From the NCBI GenBank assembly GCA_028023455.1, contig JAQFVV010006306.1, positions 547,001-611,000 of the forward strand: 64,000 nt of DNA, read 5' to 3'. This document shows positions 35,906 through 47,820 of this stretch, piece after piece (the first letter of the stretch is position 1; every line of letters begins with the position of its first letter). The stretch is from Epiperipatus broadwayi (Eukaryota > Onychophora > Udeonychophora > Euonychophora > Peripatidae). The position numbers were made by a program, and so were the translations under genes. Under the pieces are notes generated by a model, which saw only the letters and a program-made list of their open reading frames with translations, was not told the DNA's origin and made no database searches.

Positions 35906-36779
35906 AAATAATAATAAGATTTTTTTTAAAATTAAATTTAAAAAAAATTGGCAAAAAGAATAAACAAATTACTATAAAAAAATAGAGTATTAGTAATATA
36001 AAAAATAATAAAGAGGAAAAAATGAAAATAACATTGTCAGGCAACAAATAAATTAAAAAATAACAGATATGAAGGAAAAAAAATTGATTAATCTTTGTGC
36101 ATAAAATATAATTAATATAGGATTATAGGACTTTAAATGCTCAATGTAGACATTGCTCTACCCAAATGTATAAATAATATATGTAATTTCCAAAGCAATA
36201 TATCAAAAATTTGTAAAAATATAAGTATGTTATAGCTTCAATATCTTATGTCAACATTATGAAATGTAATGCCATCAAACTTGTGATATAGTATGAAAAT
36301 AAATATCTCTTAATAAGATTCAGGGCTATATGCAATCATTTAATATTTAAAAAAATAAATATAAAATTAGATTCAGCAACAGTAGGTGTGTGATCCTTCT
36401 ACCATTAGCATCATATTAAAATTATACTTAATTTTATAGTTAACATCTGATTACTTTGAAATCTTTAGAATCTAAGAATAGCTGATACCTATTTACTAAC
36501 CAGTAGTGACTAATTAATTGAGCAAGTGAGGAAAAAAAATCTAGCTTACTGACATTAAAATCCCTAGTTTAGGACATAATATGCTAATACACTCATCACT
36601 ACACAATGAAAACTTTCAAAAAACAAGTGAACTAAAACTTAGAAACAAACTATACACATTTAGATCTTATTGATTCCATAATTTTGAGGTATTGCAAAGT
36701 ATTTAGAAAAATGCTCGTTAGTATCATCCAATAATGTTATATACAAAATGGGTTAAAAATTTGAAGATTAAGATTTATA
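35906..36779. other. AT-rich non-coding stretch
   Basis: Nothing recognised. Confidence 0.5.
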
Positions 36780-37785
36780 AAAAGAGATAAAATCTTTTAG
36801 TTTAATTTCTCTCTGCCTTGATGAAAGTACAAACATAAATGGATCAGCTCGTTTGGCTATTTTTATTTGCTATTGTGTTGGGAATAATATCAAAGAAGAA
36901 TTGATCATTAGTAACAACAATAAAAGGAATAGATATTAAACAACATAGATGTTACCAAAATTGTATCAGTAACTAGACAGTGCTTATGATTGGAAAAGAA
37001 AATAGTATTATCACTTTATTTACCAACTGGATTGGATATTCAATTTTGAGTTTTCATTGCATTATACATCAGCAGGTTTATGCATAAACACCAGCTTTAA
37101 GTCACTGGATGATGTTATGAACATTATGACTAAGTTAATCAAGAAATATCAAAAATTTATTTTATACCCAGAAATAACATCAAATTAGAAATTTTTGAAA
37201 GGGTTAATTTGAAAGATATGAAAATGCAATCAGTCAATTTTCCATCCAGTTCTATATGGAAACAGAAATTTGTTGACTTGAGGAATGAGTTAGAAACAAT
37301 GGAAAATGATCGATTATTGGATAGGTGTAAAAAGAATGCTGAAGAGGAACTATTGACTGCCTGGAATGCTATTCCTGAAACATGTAATTGCTTAAAAAAT
37401 TTGTGACCGCTAAAGTATCAATTTTTTCCTCTACATATGCATATGAATCATTGTTTTCAGAAACAAATTTAATTAAAAACAGTTCGAGAAATAGAATGAT
37501 AGATTAATCTAGTTCAGCATGTACATTATTAAAAATGACAAATGTGAACCAGATATAAAATATTTAGCATCCAATGTACAACAGCAAAAATATCATTAAA
37601 TAATATTCTATTTATGTTGATTGAAATATCATTAAATAATATTCTATTTATGTTGATTTTATATGTTTATTTCCAAAATTTTGTTTTAATTACTATTAAT
37701 TATTTACTATTATATTTTATTCAACTTGTGCTCTTCTAAAAAATTTATCTTTCACTTGTATTTAGCTTATTTTGAAATTTGTTTA

Positions 37786-37821
<36 letters not shown>

Positions 37822-37970
37822 TCGTTTTATAAACTTTTAAAAAACTGCAATCATTAAGTTGTTTATATTTTGATTTAATAACTGTATGGCACGCCAATCA
37901 TTCAAAAAATATTTTGGGGAAATTTTTGGCACACACACATAAAAAGATTCGCCATCTCTGCATCAGGCTG
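36780..37970 (+). mobile_element. Truncated copy of the second hAT lineage
   Basis: Similar to the complement of 29668-31790 (for example ATAAATGGATCAGCTCGTTT and GGATGATGTTATGAACAT). Its 3' end is GGTTCGCCAT-like (AAAGATTCGCCATCTCTG, ending about 37970); the 5' end is lost at about 36780. The piece at 37209-37406 (FVDLRNELETMENDRLLDRC) is the longest remaining frame of the transposase C-terminal part. It is on the opposite strand to the 29668 copy. It also holds a 33-bp tandem duplication (37606-37670) and a (TTA)n microsatellite (37785-37822). Confidence 0.85.
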
Positions 37971-37997
37971 TTCTTTCATATAAATTATAATAAATAA

Positions 37998-38572
37998 TAA
38001 AAAATCATATACAACAGCTATATGTATATATTAATAATAATTATATATTAAAAGCCTTTCAGGTGCCTGGTTTTGTGCCCTTTTCAAATGTTAAGCATGT
38101 ATTTTAATGTTGCCCATTTATTGCAGATAGAATACCATCTAGTGTTCTATAATGGAAGTAAAATAACAATAACAAAACACATTAATAAAACAATATTATC
38201 ATATAGAGATTCAATATAAGGTCAAAGAATTGACACTATAACACAATATACAGAATAATATATACCCTATATAATTTTATTGGTAGTATATACACTATAC
38301 AACTTTATATATACTACCAAATAAAGTTGTACAGTGTATATATTATTTATTATAAAATTTTATTATAATATTTATTCTGTATGTTGCTGTGTTACATCAT
38401 CAATTTATTGAACTTATAATGAATCTCTATGATAATTTTATTTTGTTTTTATTGATGTTTTATTTTGTTATTTTGCTATCTGTAATAATTGATTAACATT
38501 AAAATAGATGCTTAACATTTGAATAAACAATATGTATTATTAATATAAATATAGCTGTTGTATATGATTTTT
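37998..38572. mobile_element. Foldback element, about 575 bp
   Basis: AAAATCATATACAACAGCTA at the left is mirrored by TAGCTGTTGTATATGATTTT at the right. Inner blocks (ATAATGGAAGTAAAATAACA, TAGAGATTCAATATAAGGTC) pair with inverted counterparts. The hinge is at about 38300 (GGTAGTATATACACTATACA and inverse). A partial second copy is at 52715-52880. Confidence 0.75.
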
Positions 38573-41500
38573 TATTTTTATAAAAAAAAAAAAAAGACTG
38601 AACTGTGCTTATTAAAACAATTCAGACACTATATTTGCACAAAAATACTTTTAATCAATATATTTAGTAAATTATTTATTCATTAATTAACATCTGATTC
38701 TCAACTTTCTTTAATAAAATATTTCATTATACCTTTTATCACAGGACACCATTATAATTGCTTGTTTTTTGTAAGAGATCTTTGATTTCTCACGAGTTTT
38801 GGAGTTTTGGAGAACCGATTGGAAATTTTTTTTTTCCTGCTTTTATTTTAAATTAACCATATTTTAATACACTAATTTTAGAAGCAATTCTTTTATTAAT
38901 GATATTTTGACATAATTATTGCTATGGGTGATACTAATTAGATTGCTTACAGTATCTACAATCTCAAAATCTTTCATTTGAAAAAATATATATTAAATTT
39001 TAAAAAAATTTAAAAAGTAGAAGTTATTAAAGGAAAAATTTGTTTTAATTTGTAGTGCAAGAATCTCAAAACAAAATGGCTGCTGTCATTTGCATCCTAC
39101 AAGCAAGCGTGCTTGAAATTTATGACATTAAGATCACAGGTTGTATATCTTTTGCATTTTATCATCATCAATTTTTATAATAAACAGAATAAAGAAGAAA
39201 AATACGTTGTTTATTTGTGAGAGAAAAAGAATGCATTTACATATGTACGCAACTACATTTGAGTATAGTTCAGTGTGTATAAACACGCGAACGAGCATCT
39301 CAATTTATAATCATTGTATTACTGTATTTATTTTTATTGATTTTGCTGTTATAATTGCTAATAGCTATTATCTGTAGAGTTTGGTATCTGTGGAAGACTT
39401 GGAATCAAATACGAAGTCATATTTGAAAGTTTTATTGTTTCTACATCAACTATTTTGCTTGATAATAAAACTCGTAAAATTTATAACATCTAAATCAACA
39501 GGTACAAATCAGTACATAAGATGTGTATATGATTAAAGTTACAAAAAATATAAGCAAACATAATTCAGAAAATCTAATAGTAAATCATGCTCCACGTTGC
39601 TAAAAACTTTCAGCATCGTTATCAGTAGTTGGATCTTTTAGAAATGGCTGACAGATTCAGATATTGAACTAAAGTTCATGTGCAAGAAAATATACAGATT
39701 AGAAGATTTTACAATGGTTTTAAAAAGCTATCGCTAAACCATAAAAGGGCTTAGCTCTTCCAGATAGATTTCCAGCATCTATTTCCTTGAAGGGATAGTG
39801 AACTAAAATTGGCAGAGATAGACTTGAAGTAACAGCTCTATTTGTAATGGCTTCCATTAAGCAATTACAAAATATGTAAAATGTTTATAATAACAGGAAA
39901 AGTAGTGCTTGTGTTCAAAGAAAGGTTATGATTTTATTTAGATACCAGTGATGAAGTTTATATATAGAAATGATGTGCTATAAGACTATACAGCTGCTAA
40001 AAATAGATCACTGCTTCTTTTCATGTATTCTTACAGGTGTCATTTTCATTATTGATAGAAATATAGACCAAGATATTATCTTTCCTCATAATTCATATCT
40101 GCCAATGAAGTACCTAGCAAGAAAAACTATAAAAGATTCAGATGCTTCACTAACCAAATGGGATCTGCAGATCTCTCAACATGGAGTATACACAAAACCT
40201 TCAAAAAGGTTCCACTGATCATTTCATACAATCATAAAATTAAAAAATGAATGGTCCTACATATATCCCAGGGATGCTCTTAAAAATGTAAACTTTCCAT
40301 GTAATATTACATATCTGATTGCATTGCACATTATTATAATCACGCAGGATAATAAGATTCCGTCTCGTCTTTCATATATATTTCTTTAAAAAATTAATGC
40401 TAATGATATATCTGGTGAGTTTAGTTTTATTTGCTTAATTTCTTTAGGGCAATTTCTTTTTTAAGAAATATATAATTTAAAAATATTTATATGTAAATAA
40501 CATTTACTAAATTACACAAACATTAAGATTTTGCAGTAACAAATTTATTTACATAATAAATGTATATACTTTTTATATATACACACAAAAAAGACATATT
40601 CAAGTCATTTTACGGATTCAAATCAGTAAATCTTTGTTAATTAGTCATGTAAGAATTTTCACATTTTGCTCAACTTATTTATATAAGAGCTTTTTGTTTC
40701 ACATAGTAAACAGAAAATTCACCACCTGTCTTTAAATAATCTAGAATTCAAAACTACCAACTGAAACTTGGAAAAAATTTTCAGGTCATAAGCAGGCTTA
40801 CAGTTATTTTTTGTATTTTCAAAATCCAGTTTGTAAGTAATCCAGATTATTATCTAATAATGGCCAGTGAATGGATATCTAGCTATTATTAACTTGAAAA
40901 TAAAAGTTCAAGATTAATATCTGAATTAATCAGTTGAGCGTCAATATGCCAATACACAAAAAATTTGATTGTAAGACAATGCAGTCTACATTTAACATCT
41001 TTTAATATTTAATTGTATAAAAAAAGAAGACAAATTAATAAGTTTTTTAAACAGATCTATTAAATACTACACTAATTTTAATGTCATAATTTTTCTTTAA
41101 TAACTAATATAACTGGAACATTATGAAGTCAACTTTTTCTTTTTACATATGTATGTACATGGATGTAAAAAAAAATAGCTTTAACTAGCCCAATGAAAAT
41201 AAAGATCTATCCAACAACTATTCATCAGGCTGGTACAACTTCTGGTTGATGTGGATTTTTAAATTTATCTTACCTTCTTTCAATCTTAGCTTAAAAAAAG
41301 ACATACATCCATTTTAACTAAGGATGAGAGGTGAAAAAAAATCCTCAACTTATTTGAAAATCCTTAGCTATATGAAAAAATTTTGAATTTCTACTCAGAT
41401 TCAATAACCACTTAATGAACATGGCAAATAGCAATTGCAAACTAGTTCTCTCAGAGGACTTTTGAAATCTAAATATATATAAAAAATATGAAGAAGTGAA

Positions 41501-41809
41501 AATGGATTGAAAGGCATTATCTTTTTTGAAGGAAATTAATCATCATGGAATTAGCAACCTTAGGGATATAATACTTTCTTCATCAATTCTCCAGTTTAAA
41601 TTTATCTCTTGCAAATTAGCAACCACTTTCTTCTTTAATGTCATCTTCTAAGAGATACAAAACTTTTCATGTTCTCTAGTACAGTTCTATCAATTTTGAT
41701 TTTTCTTTTATCTGAGCACTTAGTGCTTTCATTTTGACTATATTTAAGCAAAAAATCATCTCTCTTTCATTCCTCATTCAACATTCACAGGCAACTCATT
41801 CATATCTGA
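38573..41809. other. Non-coding stretch, probable spastin intron
   Basis: No spastin exon was found on the minus strand here. The 82-codon plus-strand frame at 39970-40218 (ending SDASLTKWDLQISQHGVYTKPSKRFH) lies in a slightly less AT-rich patch (39600-40250). It may be a decayed mobile-element ORF, but I cannot name it. The rest is featureless. Confidence 0.45.
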
Positions 41810-42433
41810 GAGCAATTTTCTACTACCCAACAGCAGTACCCTGAATTTACATCCATTATGCAATTGAAATAATAAAATACATGTATTAATAGTGCTAAAT
41901 TTATTTTTAAATACATACAGATAAATATTATTTAATTAAGTACAAAAAATTATTATTAAAGCTTGAGAAAACAGATATCCACAAAAAAAAAAAATAGTTA
42001 TAGCAAACACACAATTGTCCATAAACATTCAAAACAAAAAAATATCAACATTACGCTATTAATAACTTTCTCCTAAACTATCTGACAAGTTTATTATCAA
42101 CTACTACTTTTTAAATTAAACATTGAGCAATTTTCTACTACCCAACAGCAGTATCCTGAATTTACATCCATTATGCAATTGAAATAAAATACATGTATTA
42201 ATACTGCTAAATTTATTTTTAAATACACACACATAAATATTATTTAATTAAGTACAAAAAATTATTATTAAAGCTAGAGAAAATAGATATCCACACAAAA
42301 AAGTTATAGCAAACACGCAATTGTCCATAAACATTCAAACAAAAAAATATCAACATTACACTATTAATAACTTTCTCCTCAACTATCTGGCAAGTTTATT
42401 CTTATCAATTACTACTTTTTAAATTAAACATTG
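41810..42433. repeat. Tandem duplication, period about 315 bp
   Basis: 41810-42124 and 42125-42433 are near-identical head-to-tail copies, both starting GAGCAATTTTCTACTACCC and ending TTAAATTAAACATTG. The second is a few bases shorter, mostly in A runs and a small deletion. It is a recent local duplication in the spastin intron, ending about 290 bp from the exon. Confidence 0.88.
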
Positions 42434-42722
42434 TTTATTTTATGGAATTAAAAAAAAAGATGACCAAAGAAAATATATTACAAAATAAAAATACTCGCGG
42501 AAATATAACGACAATATTTAAATAACGTAACTAAGGCTTATCTTAAAGAAAGTAATAAAATAAAAAATAATCACATCGATAATAATTTGAAATATTTTTT
42601 TAAAAAAATTAAAATAAAACCTAAATTGATAAAAATTTATTTTTTGCAATTCATTCTAAAAAACATTTAGTGAAATAAAATTTAAAGCAAACGATATCAC
42701 CTTAAACGTAATTTAAACTTAC

Positions 42723-43170
42723 CTGAATTTTCTTCGTCAATTTTTAAAGCTTTTGATATATATTCAAAGGCCTTTCGGTGATGATGCTTCTGTTTGGCTA
42801 AAGCTGGATCTCCAGGCCCGGGAGGGGCAGAGAAACGAATTTCATTGTTTTTTGACATATCCTCTTCGACGGTAACGGAAACCGAAGTGGAAGGAGTTAC
42901 TGTGGTATTCACGTTGTGAGTAAAACGAGCAGCTGATATACGATATAAATAAGCAAGTAATAACCAAAATTGAAAGGCTATTGCGCGAATAATATTAAAA
43001 ATAAAAATAACTGGAAAAGAAACTAAACGTAGATTTCTTTTGTGAACTGATCTGCGTCCTTTTTCGTCACCTTTATCTTTTTTTTCTTTACCTTTCTTAG
43101 GAGACTTACAGTTACCTTTTCGATGCATTCGGCCGCCATTACCATTGCGTACGACGTTGCTAAAGGGCAT
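42723..43170 (-). CDS. spas: Spastin, first coding exon
   Basis: Encodes the first 149 residues of spastin, the AAA ATPase that severs microtubules at the ER and endosomes. A basic stretch (residues 20-46, KSPKKGKEKKDKGDEKGRRS) leads to the hydrophobic hairpin that inserts in ER or lipid-droplet membrane (about 50-78, FPVIFIFNIIRAIAFQFWLL). A Thr/Val-rich linker and PGPGDPALAKQKHHH follow, then the start of the MIT domain (KAFEYISKALKIDEEN). The exon ends AATTCAG|GTAAGT, a consensus donor, in phase 1, the same phase as the first intron of human SPAST. The start is the ATG at 43168-43170 (context CACAATGCC). The frame stays open upstream to a stop at 43285-43287 but has no other ATG. No second exon was found, so the AAA domain lies outside the window or in undetected exons. 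Confidence 0.93.
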
Positions 43171-44590
43171 TGTGGGTAAAAGGGAAACCCTAATCACAAA
43201 CGTAAAGGCTTTCCCATGGAATCCCCGTTTGGAATGAATCCATGTAGACCATATTTGTTTTGTTTTTATTTTATATATAACTACTTAGTAAAAATATTAG
43301 GTAGCACATAAATATATTATATAATAGTTATAGACAAATAAATCATCTTACGTGCGCTGTTTGTGTTGCATAAATACCGGTATTCAATTATCAAGTTTTA
43401 ACAAGTATTGTCCATTTCTTGATACATAGAAAACAATTTGGTTAGCTAATTTAAATTACGGAGAATATTTACATTATATTTTTTATTAATTATTTGATTA
43501 TTTAATATCTGGAGTTTACACTTACTATTTTTTTAATGTAAATAACAATAAAAATGATAATAATTTTCTCTTTATATCAAAAAATTATAGTGAAGGTGGT
43601 TTTACAAAAATTTATCTTCATCTTCCTTTGTTATCGTTAGTAAAAAAGCTACGTTCTAACATTATTAATGAAAGACAGGTAAAACAGAAACCGCTTCATT
43701 TATTAAGATTTGGGATATAAACTTTTATCGTCGCTCTTACTTCGTGTAATGTCCAAGGAAAATACGTGGGAGAAAACATTTAGCAGCATTTGATGGAAAT
43801 ATAGGCGATATTTATTCTTTCACTGTAAATCCGAGAAAATCTCACATCTTAAGAATTTACTCATTTTTCTGGTGTAGCATCTGGCAACGTGCTCATTGAC
43901 ACTTGGAACAATTGCGGCGTTTCTTTATTCGTATACAGACAAAAGTTAGTATTTATAAGATTTTGCGTACAAAATCAGTTGAGATTTGCATTATATTTTT
44001 GTAAGTAGATTACAAATAGATATATTATCTTTACAGAATATTTTCTTCATTGAAGATCGTTTAGAGTTGTGACGAATATATCAAATCAGGCGATGACTAA
44101 TCATCACCGCAATCTCCCACACGATGGCGCTTTAAACATTCATTTATTCGTCATTAAATAATTAATATTGAAACGGATTTTATGTCTAGAAAAATGTTAT
44201 CAATTTTGCATGTTCCTAAGATAAATTTCGCACAGTGGATGTCAAATGAAATAATTAACAATAAACATTGTATGCAATAATTGCCGAGAGTGGAATGTGT
44301 TTGTGAAAAGATTAAAAATAAAAAATCTTACAAACTTCAGAAACTAATATTTAATTACATTTTTCTTACAGAATCATTGATTTCTGATGATAGGTTTTTG
44401 AAAGATGATTAATATTCGTCTTACTAAATTTATATTTCGATCTATTATAAATCTCAATTAGTTTGAAAGTATTTTAAAATATGCAAGAATCCCATGTAAA
44501 TTGTATTAAACAATTTTTATCAATATTCGTATATTATATAAGTATAGTATATACATGCTGCAAATAATACTCTTAATATAGTTAACATTA
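43171..44590. other. Upstream region of spastin
   Basis: Sequence 5' of the spastin ATG, expected to hold its 5' UTR and promoter. I see no clear TATA box or initiator. 43680-44170 is less AT-rich and non-repetitive (for example CAACGTGCTCATTGACACTT), a candidate for an upstream non-coding exon or regulatory DNA. Confidence 0.4.
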
Positions 44591-44594
44591 TCTT

Positions 44595-44850
44595 TTTTAT
44601 ATGATTCGAACTCAGACTTTCATACGACCCTCAACTCTCCATGCCATCTCATATTGCTGACCCACCTGATCACACACATGTTGAAAATATAAATAAATCA
44701 CCAATATAATATTAGTGATTATTTTATCTTTTCAACAAGTGGGTGAGGGTCAGCAATATGAGATGGCATGGAGAGTTAAGGGTCGTGTGAAAGTCTGAGT
44801 TTGAATGCCTTATATATTACATTATATATACAGGTGTGTGTACGCCTGTA
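44595..44850. mobile_element. HHR-3 element, short inverted copy
   Basis: Arms GACTTTCATACGACCCTCAA and the CTCATATTGCTGACCCACC block at the left are mirrored after 44700 by GGTGAGGGTCAGCAATATGAG and GGGTCGTGTGAAAGTC. The same arm, including GAGTTTGAAT as a B-box-like block, occurs at 57380-57470. The ribozyme core is deleted at the centre. Confidence 0.75.
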
Positions 44851-46105
44851 CAGTGTATTAAATTACATTATCTTTTTTCTTAATTAAAGATCCACTGCAG
44901 GATGAAGCTCTCTAAGTTGATTCAGTTTCTCAAGCTCTAAACTCTTCCTAGCAACACCAACATTTCACATGGTCTTCTTCTAGGTCTTTTACATGTTCTT
45001 GGGATATCATTTAGGGTTCACTATCCATCTATTATTATCTCTTCCAGTAATATGCCCCGTCAAGCTCCATTTCATTTTTTTAATTCTTTCAATGATGTTA
45101 TTGATACTTATTTGTTCTCTCGTCTATGTATTTCATTTTCACTCTCTTCCTGTTACTTATAACATATCTTTCCATACTTTACTGAGTGGTCGAAAGTCTT
45201 TGAACTGTAACTGGTAAAATACATCAGTTAAAGTCTTTCCTCTCAAACACATAGGTACATTTCCTTTTAATATTAAATTTATTTCTATTTAAAGCACTTC
45301 ATTCAAAGATTAATTTCATCCCTTATGTTTTCATATGTATTTATAATCAAACCAAGATATTTGTGGTTGTTTACTTCTAATTCATGATTATCAAGCTTTA
45401 CTTTCTTCTGAGAAAATTCATCGAACATTATTTAGTTTTTTGTAGCATTTATCTTTAGTCCCATTTTCTTATTTTCATCTGATAACTCTATTTCCTGAAC
45501 CTCTGAAGCATTATTTACAAAAATAATCTCATCAACTGCATAATCTAAATGACTTAAAAATAATATTCATTCACTTTTATTCCCTTAGAATAGAAGTTAA
45601 GATTTGAAAATATAAGGAGAAATTCTGAAGAAGATTGCTGGGACAGTTGAAACTGTCAATAGTGGGTTGAAAAAGCATTGTAAAAATAATAAAGAACATA
45701 AATGATATTAATATTATATACTTATAAAACAGCTGTAAAAAATTGTGGCAATATGAAATCACCTTATCATAATCTTTGTCAATGTTAATTTTTTTCATAA
45801 TACCATGTAATCTAACTTGTGGACACTGCTAAATAAATATTCTTCAGAATATGATACCCCAAGTCTATATTTTGATGGTCCAGGGTTTTAATTGCTGTAG
45901 AAATTCTTATAGCATTAAATGCCTTTTTGTAATCTGAAAATCCAAATCATAATGATATTCCATTGGATCTTTCTATAACTTTTTTCAATATTTGAATGTG
46001 ATCCACTGTACTAAAATACATGTTAAAACCTAGTTTGGTCTCTCAGTTGGTTAAAATCAACATTTTCCCGAGATGAGATGTCATTATCTTAGAACTGATA
46101 GAAGA

Positions 46106-46200
46106 AACAGGCAAAATTCTCCATACAGTAGCACCACTCAGTGCAAGCTAGAGCAATCAATAGATGTAGGAAACAGTTTGAAATGTTTAGTGGTTTAATG
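46106..46200. mobile_element. HHR-1 family minimal element (95 bp), 9-bp TSD
   Basis: Runs from AACAGGCAAAATTCTCCATA to GAAATGTTTAGTGGTTTAATG with the ribozyme and middle deleted. Flanked by GATAGAAGA at 46097-46105 and 46201-46209. Inserted into the RTE reverse transcriptase region. Confidence 0.83.
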
Positions 46201-46613
46201 GATAGAAGATTGTTAGGTCTGAAATTTTTAATATCTTTTTTTATCTTCTGTCTTAAATATCACTATTACTACTGCATTTGTCCAATCATCTGGTGCATCT
46301 TTGTCATCTAGATATTTGGTATATAATATTGCCAAAAATTTTTCTATTTCTTTACATACTTCTTGTAAGATATCAATAATAATTTCATCACTTCCTGTAG
46401 CGTTTCTCTTTTTCCTATCATAATAAATATAGAGAATGCTTTGTTTTCTTGGTTCTTTACTATTATACAATTCTTTATAGAAATTCTTCCAAACATTTCA
46501 TATTTGTATTTATATATTGGACTATTTCTGTCATCTAATATAAGTATTGAATGTCTTTAGAAAAATTTAACTTTACTTAAATATTTCAAATTCATTCAAC
46601 TATTATGAGTAGC

Positions 46614-46912
46614 ATCCAAGTTAGTATATGCATAATGTTTCGAGATGTATTCTCCCCTCTTCTTCATGTGTTGCAGGCCTGACCAATGACAGTACTAGCA
46701 TGGGAATGGAACCTGGACCTTTAGATTCTTGAGTATTGAATTTTAAGGTAAGGTTCTAACCAACTGAGGCATCCTTCTCAAGAATCTAAGGGTCCAGGTT
46801 TAATTTCCATGCTAGTACTGTCACTGGTCAGGTCAGCAACACCTGAAGAAGAGGGAAGAATAATACCTCTCAAAATGTTGTGCATACACTAACCTGTGTG
46901 TTATTACTAACA
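46614..46912. mobile_element. Foldback element with hammerhead-like arms
   Basis: Arms of about 130 bp mirror each other (GGTCCAGGTT, CATGCTAGTACTGTCA, CACCTGAAGAAGAGGG). Each arm carries a CTGAAGA-like block, a GAGG/CCTC helix and a GAAAC-like block (GAAAC in the left arm, AAAAT in the right). The base at the expected cleavage position would be G, so these are at best relics. The hinge resembles a tRNA 5' half (AACCTTACCTTAAAATTC). Confidence 0.6.
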
Positions 46913-47280
46913 GTTGAATGTATTTGGAATATTTAATTTTTTCTACAGATATTCAATACTTTTATTAGATGATGGAAATAGTGCAATACATAAATACAAC
47001 TAAAACACCATCATCACAAATATTTGAGGAAAACATTTATGATATTATCTCTCTTTTTAGTAATAGTTCTATCTTTTTTTTTACTGCAAAAATAACTTCT
47101 TCAAAAATCAAAATGTCACTTTATATTTTTGTGATCTTCATTCTCTTCTCTAGCTTCTAGTTAATTCACAATTATGTTTTCTTATATCATTATTAAGTCT
47201 TTTTCATAGTATTTTCTTAATAAATTATCTTTAACAAATTCAATACTCGATGTATTAACAACTCCACTTCTCTTTCCTTT

Positions 47281-47820
47281 CATTTTTCACATAAAGGTAT
47301 GATAAAAGACAAATGACCTTCAAGATGCATTTCGTACTGAATCAGCACTCATCAGTTGGTCCAGGTCACCATCTTCCATATATGTCTTTATTACATGAAG
47401 GGTATTTATGTATGGCGATTTTTGCACATTTTCTTTTTCAACCGCCAAGCTTACTCCACTCACAATCTCGTTTTCATTCAGTTTTGATAATCTTAACTGT
47501 GTTTATCATTAATCATTCATTAAACTAGTTTTTTCTCTAGCACAGATATATACTTTAATCAAAGTTAAAGATTAATATATCTGATTTTTTATATTCATAC
47601 ACACACGGCTTTTTCACCTTTTTCGTACGTGTATCACTTCTCTCTTCATTTTTCATATAAATAAAGATACAGTAAAAGACAAATGACCCCCCCCCCAGAT
47701 GCATTTCATGCAGAAACAGCACTCACCAGTTGGCCCAGGTCACCATTTCCCATATATATCTTTATTACATGAAGTGTACTTATGTATGGCGATTTTTCAC
47801 ATTTTCTTTTTTCTTCATCT
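47281..47820 (-). mobile_element. HHR-3 tandem dimer, period 370 bp
   Basis: The same unit starts at about 47281 and again at about 47650: AAAAGACAAATGACC occurs at 47306 and 47676, and TTATGTATGGCGATTTTT at 47409 and 47780. Each unit carries a minus-strand hammerhead. The one at 47315-47361 is intact; the other (about 47690-47735) has CTGGTGA in place of CTGATGA and a C9-C10 expansion at the stem I edge. A head-to-tail dimer with a ribozyme in each unit is the organisation reported for retrozymes and PLE pseudo-LTRs. It sits inside the RTE copy. Confidence 0.8.
47315..47361 (-). ncRNA. Hammerhead ribozyme, HHR-3, intact core
   Basis: In minus-strand order: stem I 5' strand GACCAA (47361-47356), CTGATGA (47355-47349), stem II GTGCTG-ATT-CAGTAC (47348-47334) with the canonical G-C closing pair, and GAAA (47333-47330). 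Stem III is A-U and U-A around a 2-nt loop (GC), then ATC, then TTGAAGGTC, whose UU and GGTC pair with AA and GACC. The predicted cut is after the C at position 47324. All catalytic positions match the hammerhead consensus. Activity is untested. Confidence 0.78.

Noticed and set aside
1-42720. Further spastin exons on the minus strand
   Set aside because: I looked for a continuation of the MIT domain and the Walker A (GPPGNGKT-like) coding sequence and saw none. Short exons could be missed by eye, so absence is not proven.
43195-43197. GTG as the spastin start codon (longer N-terminus)
   Set aside because: A eukaryotic gene is expected to use ATG; the first ATG in frame is at 43168-43170 with a good context.
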